Shown piece by piece: positions 1-7,928 of a stretch of 44,756 nt of DNA (position 1 is its first letter; every line of letters starts with the position of its first letter). The DNA is taken from positions 1-44,756 of the forward strand of contig NZ_MKIM01000016.1 of NCBI RefSeq assembly GCF_001939045.1, given 5' to 3'. Under the pieces are notes generated by a model. The model searched no databases. It had not been told where the DNA came from and saw only the letters and a program-made list of their open reading frames with translations. The translations under genes were made by a program, and so were the position numbers. Origin of the DNA: Rhizobium oryziradicis. GTDB taxonomy: Bacteria > Pseudomonadota > Alphaproteobacteria > Rhizobiales > Rhizobiaceae.

Positions 1-1
1 G

Positions 2-244
2 CAACTGGCCCAAAGCCTCGCCCAACAACAATTCGCAGCCGCCGTCAAATCCTTCGAACAAATCCAGTTCGTCAGCAAACAACAACTCCTCTACCTCGAC
101 AGCTTCCTCCCCCCACAGCTCCCCGACGAAGCCCAATACCCAAAACGCCCCCTCTGGATCATCCTCACAATCCTCGCAAGCCTCACCCTCTGGGCAACAG
201 CCCTCGGTATCCTGAACCTAACACGCGCCCACCTCGCTCATTAA
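2..244 (+). CDS. Capsule polysaccharide export inner-membrane protein, C-terminal end (KpsE/RkpR-like), 5' truncated
   Basis: An open frame enters from the left edge and stops with TAA at 242-244, giving the last 80 residues. The fragment reads as a helical, Gln-rich stretch, then YLDSFLPPQLPDEAQYPKR, then one hydrophobic segment (about residues 52-70) and a short basic tail. The 'YL..F..P.LPD.A.YP.R' signature followed by a final membrane helix is the normal ending of the KpsE/BexC/VexD family, which links the ABC exporter of group 2 capsules to the outer-membrane channel. Codon use is strikingly C-rich (CTC, ATC, CCC and GCC dominate), unlike the NNG/NNT-mixed genes to the right. The family call is from the C-terminal motif only, because most of the gene lies outside the window. 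Confidence 0.6.
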   Translation, partial: QLAQSLAQQQFAAAVKSFEQIQFVSKQQLLYLDSFLPPQLPDEAQYPKRPLWIILTILASLTLWATALGILNLTRAHLAH

Positions 245-247
245 AGA

Positions 248-282
248 TATGTCCTGAAAGTCTAAGGGACTCTCAGGACATA
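248..282. terminator. Strong hairpin between convergent genes (possible bidirectional terminator)
   Basis: TATGTCCTGA (248-257) pairs perfectly with TCAGGACATA (273-282), and inside it AGTC (259-262) pairs with GACT (268-271), leaving a 5-base loop and one mismatched pair. It begins four bases after the capsule-gene stop and lies beyond the 3' end of the left-going fucose arm. No T-run follows on the + strand and only a weak one on the - strand, so it may be a transcript-stabilising or Rho-assisted structure rather than a classic intrinsic terminator. Confidence 0.55.
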
Positions 283-345
283 GCCGCGAATGGATGAATG
301 CGTCGTGCTGATGATCCGTTTCCGCCGATCAATCCAAGCCGTGCA

Positions 346-1626
346 TCATACGCCCTTAAACGTATAATCCTTGATGGATTGTTGCTTCATCTCAATCGAA
401 AAACCGGGGAGGGAGGGTGGCATATAGGCGGCATCCTTGATGATGCATGGATCAAGGAAATGCTCGTGCAGGTGATCGACATATTCAATCACCCTGCCCT
501 GCTTGGTGCCAGACACAGCGACAAAATCAATCATCGAAAGGTGCTGGACGTATTCGCATAGCCCGACGCCGCCTGCGTGCGGCCAAACGGGCAGATCGTA
601 TTTTGCCGCCATTAACAGAACCGCCAGAACTTCGTTCAACCCGCCCATGCGACAGCTGTCGATTTGGACGATGTCGATGGCACCACCAGCAATCATCTGC
701 TTGAAAACAATGCGGTTCTGGCACATCTCGCCGGTTGCGACTTTCACGGGCACGATCGCTTCGCGGATTTTTTTGTGGCCGAAGATATCGTCAGGGCTGG
801 TGGGTTCTTCAATGAAAAACGGCTTGTAGGGCTGTAATTCCTTGACCCAGTCAATCGCCTGATTGACCTCCCAGACCTGATTGGCATCAATCATCATGAA
901 GCGCTCATCGCCAATCACTTCGCGCACAATGCGCAAACGGCGCTTGTCGTCTTCGAGATCGCGGCCGACCTTCATTTTGATATGGGTAAAGCCCTGATCA
1001 ATGGCTTCGTGGCACAGGCGACGCAATTTCTCATCATCATAGCCCAGCCAGCCAGCCGATGTTGTGTAGCAAGGATAGCCTTCGCGCTCGAGGGTGGCGA
1101 TACGGTCGCGCTTTCCGGGTTCGGCTTTCTTTAAAATGGCCAGCGCTTCTTCTGGTGTCAAAGCGTCGGTCAGATAGCGGAAATCGACAATCGAGACGAT
1201 GTCTTCCGGGCTCATTTCGGCCACCAGTCGCCAGACCGGCTTGCCCGCCTGCTTTGCCAACAGATCCCAAGCCGCATTGACAACGGCACCCGTTGCCAAA
1301 TGCATGGCCCCTTTGTCTGGTCCGATCCAGCGCAACTGGCTATCGGAGGTGATATGTCGCCAGAAGCGGCCGGGGTTTTCTGCGATCCAATCGAGATCGA
1401 GGCCGACAACGAGATGGGTGAGCGCATTGATCGCGGCGCAGCAAATTTCATTGCCGCGACCAATGGTAAAGGTAAGCCCATGACCCTCCAGTCCCTGTTT
1501 CTCTGTTTCCAAAATAACATAGGCCGCCGAATAATCCGGGTCTGGATTCATCGCGTCCGAGCCATCAAGGCTTAAAGAGGTGGGAAAGCGCAGATCAATT
1601 GAGCGCAAGCTGGTAATTTTGGTCAT
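346..1626 (-). CDS. fucD: L-fuconate dehydratase (enolase superfamily)
   Basis: This 426-residue protein dehydrates L-fuconate to 2-keto-3-deoxy-L-fuconate, the third step of the non-phosphorylative fucose pathway, in the cytoplasm. All expected enolase-superfamily residues are present: the KMK base (Lys217/Lys219), metal ligands Asp247, Glu273 and Glu300, the general base His350 (in WPH), and Glu381. Each is displaced by exactly one from the numbering I recall for the Xanthomonas enzyme (220, 248, 274, 301, 351, 382), and the length is about the same. It is the last gene of the left-going arm, 26 bases after the hydrolase gene. An ATG start at 1626 is preceded by a purine-rich ribosome site. 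The family also contains other acid-sugar dehydratases, but the neighbourhood supports fuconate. Confidence 0.9.
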   Translation of the reverse strand: MTKITSLRSIDLRFPTSLSLDGSDAMNPDPDYSAAYVILETEKQGLEGHGLTFTIGRGNEICCAAINALTHLVVGLDLDWIAENPGRFWRHITSDSQLRWIGPDKGAMHLATGAVVNAAWDLLAKQAGKPVWRLVAEMSPEDIVSIVDFRYLTDALTPEEALAILKKAEPGKRDRIATLEREGYPCYTTSAGWLGYDDEKLRRLCHEAIDQGFTHIKMKVGRDLEDDKRRLRIVREVIGDERFMMIDANQVWEVNQAIDWVKELQPYKPFFIEEPTSPDDIFGHKKIREAIVPVKVATGEMCQNRIVFKQMIAGGAIDIVQIDSCRMGGLNEVLAVLLMAAKYDLPVWPHAGGVGLCEYVQHLSMIDFVAVSGTKQGRVIEYVDHLHEHFLDPCIIKDAAYMPPSLPGFSIEMKQQSIKDYTFKGV

Positions 1627-1652
1627 GGGAATGGCCTTGTTTGGAGAAGAGA

Positions 1653-2498
1653 TCAGACGTCTGCGATGAAGGTCTGCTTTTGCGTGCCGAGACCTTCAAT
1701 GCCCAGTTCCACAACGTCGCCGGCTTTCAGGAATCGCTGTGGCTTCATGCCAAGGCCAACGCCGGGAGGCGTGCCCGTCGAAATCACATCGCCGGGATGC
1801 AGGCTCATGAACTGGCTGAGGTAAGACACAACATTGGCGACGCCATAGACCATGGTGGTCGATGAGCCGTTCTGCATGGTTTCACCATTGACGGTGAGCC
1901 ACATTTTCAGGTTTTGCGGATCAGCAATTTCGTCTTTTGTCACCAGCCATGGGCCAATCGGGCCAAAGGTGTCGCATGATTTACCCTTGGTCCATTGACC
2001 GGCCCGCTCCGTCTGGAAGGCGCGCTCCGACACATCATGCGAGACGCAATACCCCGCCACGTAATCCATGGCGTCAGCTTCAGACACGTATTTTGCCGTC
2101 TTGCCAATCACCACGCCAAGCTCGACTTCCCAATCGGTCTTTTCTGATCCGCGCGGGATCAACACGTCATCATTAGGACCGCAAATGGCCGAGGTGGCCT
2201 TCATGAAAATCACCGGCTCTGGCGGCACAGTTGCACCGGTTTCTGCCGCATGGTCGGAGAAATTCAGGCCGATGCAGATGAACTTTCCTGTGCCCGCCAC
2301 GCAGGCACCGATGCGGCTATCAGCGGCAATTTCCGGCAGGCTGGAGTGATCAAGGGTTGCGAGCTTTGCAAGGCCCTCTGGCGAAATGGCATCCCCGGCA
2401 ATATCGGCGACATGGCCAGACAAATCACGGATCTTGCCGTCCTTGTCTAGAAGAGCGGGTGTTTCATGGCCAATTGGACCAACGCGCATGAGTTTCAT
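1653..2498 (-). CDS. Fumarylacetoacetate hydrolase-family enzyme, probable 2,4-diketo-3-deoxy-L-fuconate hydrolase
   Basis: This 281-residue FAH-fold enzyme is expected to cleave 2,4-diketo-3-deoxy-L-fuconate to pyruvate and L-lactate, the last step of the oxidative fucose route. The fold's metal site is visible as Glu124 and Glu126 in DWEVELG, and Asp155 in SHDVSER. The family signature GLNF (residues 77-80) and the C-terminal STGTPPGVG turn are also present. I chose the ATG at 2498 because AGAAGGA lies eight bases upstream and the protein then begins MKLMRV like its relatives; a longer frame upstream would run into the preceding gene. It sits 19 bases after the SDR gene and is surely co-transcribed. 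Ureidoglycolate-lyase annotations are common for this family, but the context argues against that here. Confidence 0.82.
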   Translation of the reverse strand: MKLMRVGPIGHETPALLDKDGKIRDLSGHVADIAGDAISPEGLAKLATLDHSSLPEIAADSRIGACVAGTGKFICIGLNFSDHAAETGATVPPEPVIFMKATSAICGPNDDVLIPRGSEKTDWEVELGVVIGKTAKYVSEADAMDYVAGYCVSHDVSERAFQTERAGQWTKGKSCDTFGPIGPWLVTKDEIADPQNLKMWLTVNGETMQNGSSTTMVYGVANVVSYLSQFMSLHPGDVISTGTPPGVGLGMKPQRFLKAGDVVELGIEGLGTQKQTFIADV

Positions 2499-2517
2499 GA
2501 TAATATTCCTTCTGAGT

Positions 2518-3252
2518 TTAAATTGTCCAGCCGCCATCAATGGCGTAGGCTTGGCCCGTGGTATAGGTTGCACCAGCCAGATAAACGGCGAGATCTGCGA
2601 TTTCGTCTGGGGTGCCAAGGCGGCCAATCGGCTGGCGGGCGATGAAGGCCGCCCGCGCGGCTTCATAATCGCCCTGCGATTTCAATCGATCTTGCAGCGA
2701 TGGGCTTTCAACCGTGCCGGGGCAAATGGCATTGCAGCGAATACCTTGCGCCACATATTCGGCAGCAACCGATTTGGTGAGGCCAATGACGGCTGCTTTG
2801 GTGACTGAATAGGCGCAGCGGTTGGGCACGCCCTTCATGCTGGAAGCCACCGATGACATGTTGATAATTGCGCCACCACCGCGCTCTATCATGCCCGGCA
2901 ATACTGCACGAATGGTGCGCACCATGGCGTGAACATTCAGATCAAAGGCAAAGGCAAGGTCGCTGTCTTTCATATCTAGCACCGAGCCGGAATGCACAAA
3001 GCCTGCGCAATTGAACAAAATGTCAAAAGGGCCGGTCTCTGATACCACGGCCTTGACCTCGTCATCGCTCAACACATTGAGGCGGCGCGTGGTGATATTG
3101 TGCTCAGCAGATAAATCCGCAAGTGCTGCTTCATTGATGTCGGTCGCAACAACCTGTGCCCCAGTGCGGGCAAATGCAAGCGCACTGGCGCGGCCGATGC
3201 CCTGGGCGGCGGCCGTTACAAGCACGCGCTTGTTTTCTAATGATATGGACAC
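2518..3252 (-). CDS. SDR oxidoreductase, probable 2-keto-3-deoxy-L-fuconate dehydrogenase
   Basis: This 244-residue short-chain dehydrogenase probably oxidises 2-keto-3-deoxy-L-fuconate to the 2,4-diketo acid with NAD+. It has an SDR nucleotide loop (TAAAQGIG, residues 13-20), an acidic residue after beta-2 (Asp38) suggesting NAD preference, the NCAG motif, catalytic Ser133/134, Tyr148 and Lys152 (YSVTK), and an IDGGWTI C-terminus. The overall pattern resembles the BDH2/DHRS6-like subgroup that supplies this step in fucose operons. It lies directly upstream of the FAH hydrolase, which uses its product, and 76 bases downstream of the GntR gene. The start at 3252 has a GAGGAG ribosome site. SDR substrates cannot be read from sequence alone, so the assignment rests on the operon. 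Confidence 0.8.
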   Translation of the reverse strand: MSISLENKRVLVTAAAQGIGRASALAFARTGAQVVATDINEAALADLSAEHNITTRRLNVLSDDEVKAVVSETGPFDILFNCAGFVHSGSVLDMKDSDLAFAFDLNVHAMVRTIRAVLPGMIERGGGAIINMSSVASSMKGVPNRCAYSVTKAAVIGLTKSVAAEYVAQGIRCNAICPGTVESPSLQDRLKSQGDYEAARAAFIARQPIGRLGTPDEIADLAVYLAGATYTTGQAYAIDGGWTI

Positions 3253-3328
3253 TGAATTTCCTCCTCAGATCAATTTGGCCGTAATGCAGCATGACATTAT
3301 GGCAATTGGAAAGCCCATTTTGCGGATT

Positions 3329-4012
3329 TCAACCCTCTGTCCAACGGCGTCTGGATGCGCCGAGATGTGTTTGCATTGCGGCTTGCGCCAGCAATGGCTC
3401 GCGCGCTTCAAGTGCGCTTAAAATGGCCTCATGCTCATCCAGCGCTTCTTTCCACGATTGCAGGCTTTCGGTGCGGTCCTGCAAACGCTCAGCCAAAGGG
3501 CTATAGCGTTCATCAAACAACGAGCCGACAATGCGCTCAAGAACGGAATTGCCCGATTGTGCAACGATTGTCAGATGAAATTGCCGATCAAGCTCCAAGG
3601 GGCGGCGTCCCTGAGCCATTTCGCTGCGCATGCCCTCGATAATGCTGCGCAATGTGGCGAGTGTTGCAGCCTCCATGCGGCTGGCGGCCAGAAGCGTGGT
3701 GGAGCCCTCAATTACAATACGAGCCTGCATCAATTCGGATGGGCTTTCGCCAAAGGACTGGGTGACTGCAACCGGATGCTCACGCTCCAGAGCGACGTAA
3801 ACGCCCGACCCCATGCGGATTTCGACTGTGCCGTCGATTTCCAGTGCAATCAACGCCTCGCGCACCGAAGGCCTTGAAACACCAAGCTGTTGGGCGAGAT
3901 CACGCTCACTGGGCAGGCGTATGCCGGGGCCAAAGCCATTGCCCGCAATGAATTGCCGGATCTGGTCTGCCACCTGCTGATAGAGCCTGCGTGTTTCGAA
4001 TTTTTGCTCCAT
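3329..4012 (-). CDS. GntR/FadR-family (FCD) transcriptional regulator of the fucose locus
   Basis: This 227-residue regulator has an N-terminal winged helix (about residues 8-70, with the typical LPSERDLAQQLGVSRPSVREAL recognition region) and an all-helical FCD ligand domain (about 80-220) containing the D-x3-H pattern (DRQFH) and a late EH. FCD regulators usually bind sugar acids or keto acids, so L-fuconate or a later intermediate is a reasonable inducer. It is the first gene of the left-going arm and is divergent from the transporter genes. Two TGG-N5-CCA sites in the 233-base spacer are candidate operators. The ribosome site before the ATG at 4012 is weak (GGATC). Regulation of both arms by this protein is inferred from position. 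Confidence 0.8.
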   Translation of the reverse strand: MEQKFETRRLYQQVADQIRQFIAGNGFGPGIRLPSERDLAQQLGVSRPSVREALIALEIDGTVEIRMGSGVYVALEREHPVAVTQSFGESPSELMQARIVIEGSTTLLAASRMEAATLATLRSIIEGMRSEMAQGRRPLELDRQFHLTIVAQSGNSVLERIVGSLFDERYSPLAERLQDRTESLQSWKEALDEHEAILSALEAREPLLAQAAMQTHLGASRRRWTEG

Positions 4013-4067
4013 GATGATCCGTGCTCGTGCTGAACCGTTATTTGGTGCCGTTGCTTGGTCGCTTTAA

Positions 4068-4080
4068 TTGGCCTTACCAA
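4068..4080. promoter_or_regulatory. Candidate GntR operator 1
   Basis: TTGGCCTTACCAA is an inverted repeat (TTGG-N5-CCAA) of the kind bound by FadR/FCD regulators. It lies 56 bases upstream of the GntR start codon in the divergent spacer. Confidence 0.45.
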
Positions 4081-4151
4081 AATGCGGAGCGTCTGGCAAT
4101 AAATTTCATTTTCAAGCGGTTTCATTAGAAAATCTATTGAAGTTACAAAAC

Positions 4152-4184
4152 TGGCTTGACCAATTTATTCTTGGGGGCTAATTC
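4152..4184 (+). promoter_or_regulatory. Candidate transporter promoter overlapped by GntR operator 2
   Basis: TGGCTTGACCA (4152-4162) is a second TGG-N5-CCA half-palindrome, with its centre 83 bases from the first. It contains TTGACC (4156-4161), a good -35 hexamer, followed after 17 bases by the weak -10 TAATTC (4179-4184). An operator lying over the -35 would explain repression of the right-going arm. The promoter call is tentative because of the poor -10. Confidence 0.4.
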
Positions 4185-4245
4185 TGCATCAACAGTCAGA
4201 TCGGCCTTGTGGAGGGGCTGGCGCGGCTGATGAGGAGGAGAGGCT

Positions 4246-5817
4246 ATGAGCGCGTCATCGAAGCAGGTGGAGAACCGTCGGTCTCAGACGTCAAATGCTG
4301 CTCTGCCTATCCTTGTTCTCAATGGCATTACCAAGCAATTTCCCGGTGTTCTTGCGCTGTCTGGCGTGCAATTTGATTTATTGCCCGGCGAAGTGCATGC
4401 CGTGTGTGGAGAAAATGGCGCTGGCAAATCGACCTTGATGAAGGTGATCAGTGGCGTCTATCAGCCAAGCGCTGGTGAGATTGTCTATAAAGGCCAGCCT
4501 GTGGAATTCTCATCGCCGCTGCAAGCCGAGCATGCGGGCATTGCCATCATCCATCAGGAGCTCAATCTGGTCCCCCATCTCACGGTGGCGGAGAACATTT
4601 TTCTAGCCCGTGAGCCGCGCCTGAATACGCTGGGTGCCCGCGTGTTGGTGGATCGCAAGCGCTTGCGCACGGACGCAAAAATACATCTGGATCGCTTGGG
4701 CGTGGATATCAGCCCCGATGAAAAAGTGCGCAATCTCTCAGTTGCCCAATGTCAGATGGTGGAAATTGCCAAGGCACTGTCGCTGAAAGCTGAAGTGCTG
4801 ATTATGGATGAGCCGACCTCCTCGCTGACCGAGCAGGAAACGAGACTGCTGTTCAAGGTGATCCACGAGTTGAAAGCCTCCGGCGTTGGCATTGTCTATA
4901 TTTCCCATCGCCTCGATGAAATGGCCGAGATTGTTGACCGTGTGACCGTGCTGCGCGATGGCAAATATGTTGGCACCAGCGATTTTGCGGCCACCACCGT
5001 CGATGAAATCGTCTCGCGCATGGTAGGCCGCGCCTTGGAAGAGAAGTTTCCGGAGCGGATCTCGACCCCAACAGAGGACGTCCTGCTGGAAGCCAAAGGG
5101 CTGAACCGCGCCGGTGTGTTTTCCGATATTCATTTCAGCTTGCGGCGCGGGGAAATCCTCGGTTTTGCAGGCCTGATGGGCGCTGGCAGAACCGAGGTTG
5201 CCCGCGCGATCTTCGGCGCTGATCCGTTGGATTCTGGCGAGATTTCCTATCAGGGGCGCACGCTGTCCATCAACAATCCACGCGATGCGATTGCGGAAGG
5301 CATTGCCTATCTGTCGGAAGATCGCAAAAGTCAGGGTCTGGCGCTGAAAATGCCGGTAGCAGCCAATATGACTTTGGCGAATATGGAGGCGGTGTCCAAT
5401 CGCTATGGCCTGGTGGACAACAAACGTCACGATGCCGTTGCCCGCCATTATGTTGACAAGCTCAATATCCGCACGCCTTCGATTCACCAACCGGTCCGGC
5501 TATTGTCGGGTGGAAATCAGCAGAAAATCATCATTGGCAAATGGCTGTTTCGGCAGTCCAAAGTGCTGTTTTTTGATGAGCCAACCCGCGGCATCGACGT
5601 GGGTGCGAAGTTTGCCATTTACAAGATTATGGATGAGTTGGCAGCCGATGGCATTGGCGTGGTGCTGATCAGCTCGGAACTGCCGGAAATTCTCGGCATG
5701 ACAGATCGTGTCGCGGTGTTTCATCATGGCCGGATCACGGCCATTCTGGAAACGCGCAAGACCAATCAGGAGGAGATTATGCGTTTTGCCTCGGGCTATC
5801 AGGGGAGCCGGTCATGA
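4246..5817 (+). CDS. Sugar ABC transporter ATP-binding protein, two-domain RbsA/XylG type (putative L-fucose importer)
   Basis: This 523-residue cytoplasmic ATPase would energise import of the sugar handled by the locus. It carries two fused ATPase domains. The first has an intact Walker A (GENGAGKST, Lys61), the signature LSVAQCQMVEIAKAL and a Walker B ending MDEPTSSL. The second has a degenerate Walker A (GLMGAGRTE) with signature LSGGNQQK and [10 protein letters not shown], which is normal for the RbsA/AraG/MglA class. The ATG at 4246 follows GAGGAGAGGCT. It is the first gene of the right-going arm and overlaps the permease gene by four bases (ATGA). Substrate specificity lies in the binding protein, so fucose is inferred from the enzyme genes around it. 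Confidence 0.9.
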   Translation: MSASSKQVENRRSQTSNAALPILVLNGITKQFPGVLALSGVQFDLLPGEVHAVCGENGAGKSTLMKVISGVYQPSAGEIVYKGQPVEFSSPLQAEHAGIAIIHQELNLVPHLTVAENIFLAREPRLNTLGARVLVDRKRLRTDAKIHLDRLGVDISPDEKVRNLSVAQCQMVEIAKALSLKAEVLIMDEPTSSLTEQETRLLFKVIHELKASGVGIVYISHRLDEMAEIVDRVTVLRDGKYVGTSDFAATTVDEIVSRMVGRALEEKFPERISTPTEDVLLEAKGLNRAGVFSDIHFSLRRGEILGFAGLMGAGRTEVARAIFGADPLDSGEISYQGRTLSINNPRDAIAEGIAYLSEDRKSQGLALKMPVAANMTLANMEAVSNRYGLVDNKRHDAVARHYVDKLNIRTPSIHQPVRLLSGGNQQKIIIGKWLFRQSKVLFFDEPTRGIDVGAKFAIYKIMDELAADGIGVVLISSELPEILGMTDRVAVFHHGRITAILETRKTNQEEIMRFASGYQGSRS

Positions 5818-6848
5818 AGGACAGTGTCGTGGCACCCACAGCGGACCAAAAACAGAGGCGGCTGAGTGATCGCCAAAAGGATTTGATCCAGAAATTCGCA
5901 GCCCTCGGCAGCCTGATTGTGTTGATTGCGATTTTCGCAGCCACCAGCCCCGCCTTTTTCAGCATTGATAACGGTATGACGGTGGCGCTTCAGGTCACCT
6001 CCATCGCATTTTTGGGCATTGGCGCCACCTGCGTTATCATCACCGGCGGCATTGACCTCTCGGTTGGCTCGGTGCTGGCCTTGTCGGGTGTGGTTGCCGC
6101 CATTGCGGTGCGCGATTGGCAATGGCCGGCGGCATTGGCAATGTTTCTGGGCATTTTTACCGGCACGGTCTGCGGTGCCATCAATGGCTTTGTTGTCACC
6201 AAACTGCGGCTTCCGCCGTTTATTGCTACCCTTGGCATGATGTTGATTGCCCGTGGTGTCGCCCTCCAGATTACCGATGCACGCGCCGTTTCTGGCCTGG
6301 GTGAGGCTTTTGGCGAGTTGGGCAATGGCGCTTTCATGCGCATGGTCACGATTGGCGATGATGGTTTTCCCAATGTCACCTTTCCGGGCATTCCCTATCC
6401 GGTGATCTTGATGGTGGTTATTGCTTTGGCGGTGGCCTTTATGCTGAACCGCTCGGTGCTGGGGCGCCATATCTATGCGGTTGGTTCCAATTCCGATGCA
6501 TCGCGCCTGTCCGGTGTCAATGTGGCTCGCATCACTGTCTTCACCTATGTGCTGTCTGGCACGCTTGCGGGGCTAACCGGCTGCGTGCTGATGTCGCGCC
6601 TTGTCACCGGCCAGCCGAATGAAGGGGTGATGTATGAACTGGATGCCATTGCCAGCGCCGTGATTGGCGGTACCTCGCTGATTGGTGGCGTGGGCACCAT
6701 TTCAGGCACCGCTATTGGGGCCTTTGTGATCGGGATCTTGCGCAATGGTTTGAATATGAACGGCGTTTCGGCCTTCACCCAACAGATTATTATCGGCCTT
6801 GTCATTCTTGGCACGGTCTGGATCGACCAGCTGCGCAATCGCCGCTGA
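5814..6848 (+). CDS. Sugar ABC transporter permease, RbsC type
   Basis: This 344-residue inner-membrane permease has about eight to ten hydrophobic segments and the RbsC-family landmarks: [20 protein letters not shown] in the first third, a GRHIYAVGSN motif near residue 220, and the AIASAVIGGTSLIGG-to-GTAIGAF stretch near the C-terminus. The RbsC-type subunit normally homodimerises with one RbsA ATPase. Its ATG overlaps the ATPase stop (ATGA), indicating translational coupling. An 80-base spacer with a hairpin separates it from the binding-protein gene. The family call is firm; the fucose substrate is inferred from context. Confidence 0.9.
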   Translation: MKDSVVAPTADQKQRRLSDRQKDLIQKFAALGSLIVLIAIFAATSPAFFSIDNGMTVALQVTSIAFLGIGATCVIITGGIDLSVGSVLALSGVVAAIAVRDWQWPAALAMFLGIFTGTVCGAINGFVVTKLRLPPFIATLGMMLIARGVALQITDARAVSGLGEAFGELGNGAFMRMVTIGDDGFPNVTFPGIPYPVILMVVIALAVAFMLNRSVLGRHIYAVGSNSDASRLSGVNVARITVFTYVLSGTLAGLTGCVLMSRLVTGQPNEGVMYELDAIASAVIGGTSLIGGVGTISGTAIGAFVIGILRNGLNMNGVSAFTQQIIIGLVILGTVWIDQLRNRR

Positions 6849-6864
6849 CATGCCCAAGACAGGA

Positions 6865-6888
6865 GAAAGAACAGGGGAGTGTTCTTTC
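6865..6888 (+). repeat. Intercistronic hairpin before the binding-protein gene
   Basis: GAAAGAACA (6865-6873) and TGTTCTTTC (6880-6888) form a perfect 9-base stem with a GGGGAG loop. No T-run follows. It sits between permease and binding-protein genes, where such stems commonly protect the downstream message so that the periplasmic protein is made in excess. Confidence 0.6.
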
Positions 6889-6928
6889 ACACAACGGCCT
6901 TTGCGCCAGATAACCGGAGGAGAACCTT

Positions 6929-7870
6929 ATGAAAACGTTTTTGATTGCAGCTTTGGCATCCGTTGCCGCTTTGGCCAGCGTGCCAGCTAGCGCCGCTGAA
7001 ATCGCGGTGATTGTGAAAACCGTCAATTCGACCTATTGGCAGAATGTGCAAAAGGGTGCCGATGCTGCCATTAAAAAGGCGGGTGGCGATTACACTTTGA
7101 CCTTCCAAGGCCCGGCATCAGAATCGGCCATTGCTGACGAAGTCAACATGGTTGAAAATGCGGTGAACCGCAAAGTGGCAGGCATTGTGCTGGCACCATC
7201 AGATCCTGATGCGCTGGTTCCTGCTGTAAAGAAGGCCTGGGAAGCCCATATCCCGGTGATCGTCATCGACAGCCAATTGGCCAAGGGCGCTGACAAATAT
7301 TACCAGTCCTTCCTGTCGACCGACAATAAGAAGGCTGGTGAGCTGTGCGCCAAGGCGCTGATTGACAAGGTTGGCACCACCGGCAAAATCGCCGTGATGT
7401 CTTATGTCGCAGGTGCAGGCTCTGAAATTGGCCGTGTGGGTGGCTTTACCGATTACATCAAGGCGCATTCCAAGCTGGAAATTGTTGGCCCCTTCTATTC
7501 GCAGTCGCAAATGGCAACGGCCTTGAACCAGACCACCGATATGTTGGCCGCCAATCCTGACCTCAAGGGTATTTTCGGTGCCAACGAGCCAACCGCCATT
7601 GGCATGGGCCGTGCCCTTGTGCAATCCGGCCGCGCTGGCAAGGTTGTGGCCGTGGGCTTTGATGGCAACACCGATTTGCAGGGCTTTGTGAAGGATGGCA
7701 CGTTGCAGGCCATTGCCGTGCAAGGCTCTTACCAGATGGGCGAAAAGGGCATTGAGACCCTGATGAAAGTGCTGAAAAAAGAAAAGGTCGAGAAGTTTGT
7801 CGACACTGGCGTTGTGCTGGTGACCAAGGACAATATCGACAAGCCAGAAGCCAAGAACGTTCTCTATTGA
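6929..7870 (+). CDS. Periplasmic sugar-binding protein, RbsB type (putative L-fucose binding)
   Basis: This 313-residue type I periplasmic binding protein has a clear Sec signal peptide (basic MK start, Ala/Leu core, cleavage after about residue 23 at ASA-AE). The mature part starts with an alternating beta strand (EIAVIVKTVNSTYWQN), has the VNRKVAGIVLAPSD region, the FLSTDNKKAGELCAKAL hinge motif, and a second lobe with GIFGANEPTAIG and VAVGFDGNTDLQ. These match ribose/xylose/fucose-type binding proteins. The ATG has a strong GGAGGAGAA site. A hairpin lies upstream and an intrinsic terminator directly downstream, so this gene is probably expressed above its neighbours. Confidence 0.9.
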   Translation: MKTFLIAALASVAALASVPASAAEIAVIVKTVNSTYWQNVQKGADAAIKKAGGDYTLTFQGPASESAIADEVNMVENAVNRKVAGIVLAPSDPDALVPAVKKAWEAHIPVIVIDSQLAKGADKYYQSFLSTDNKKAGELCAKALIDKVGTTGKIAVMSYVAGAGSEIGRVGGFTDYIKAHSKLEIVGPFYSQSQMATALNQTTDMLAANPDLKGIFGANEPTAIGMGRALVQSGRAGKVVAVGFDGNTDLQGFVKDGTLQAIAVQGSYQMGEKGIETLMKVLKKEKVEKFVDTGVVLVTKDNIDKPEAKNVLY

Positions 7871-7879
7871 TCTCTCATC

Positions 7880-7912
7880 GGGCTGCACGCAGTCGTGCTT
7901 GCAGCCCTTTTT
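7880..7912 (+). terminator. Intrinsic terminator/attenuator between transporter and enzyme genes
   Basis: GGGCTGC (7880-7886) pairs with GCAGCCC (7901-7907), with an inner ACG/CGT stem, and five T residues follow (7908-7912). The T-run abuts the AAGGA ribosome site of the next gene. Because the operon continues within 17 bases, it most likely acts as a partial terminator that lowers enzyme expression relative to the binding protein. Confidence 0.8.
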
Positions 7913-7928
7913 CAAGGATTATGCGCTT

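Noticed and set aside
298..561. Short + strand frames opposite the fuconate dehydratase gene
   Set aside because: They lie antisense to a gene with complete catalytic residues, have no ribosome sites and no family likeness.
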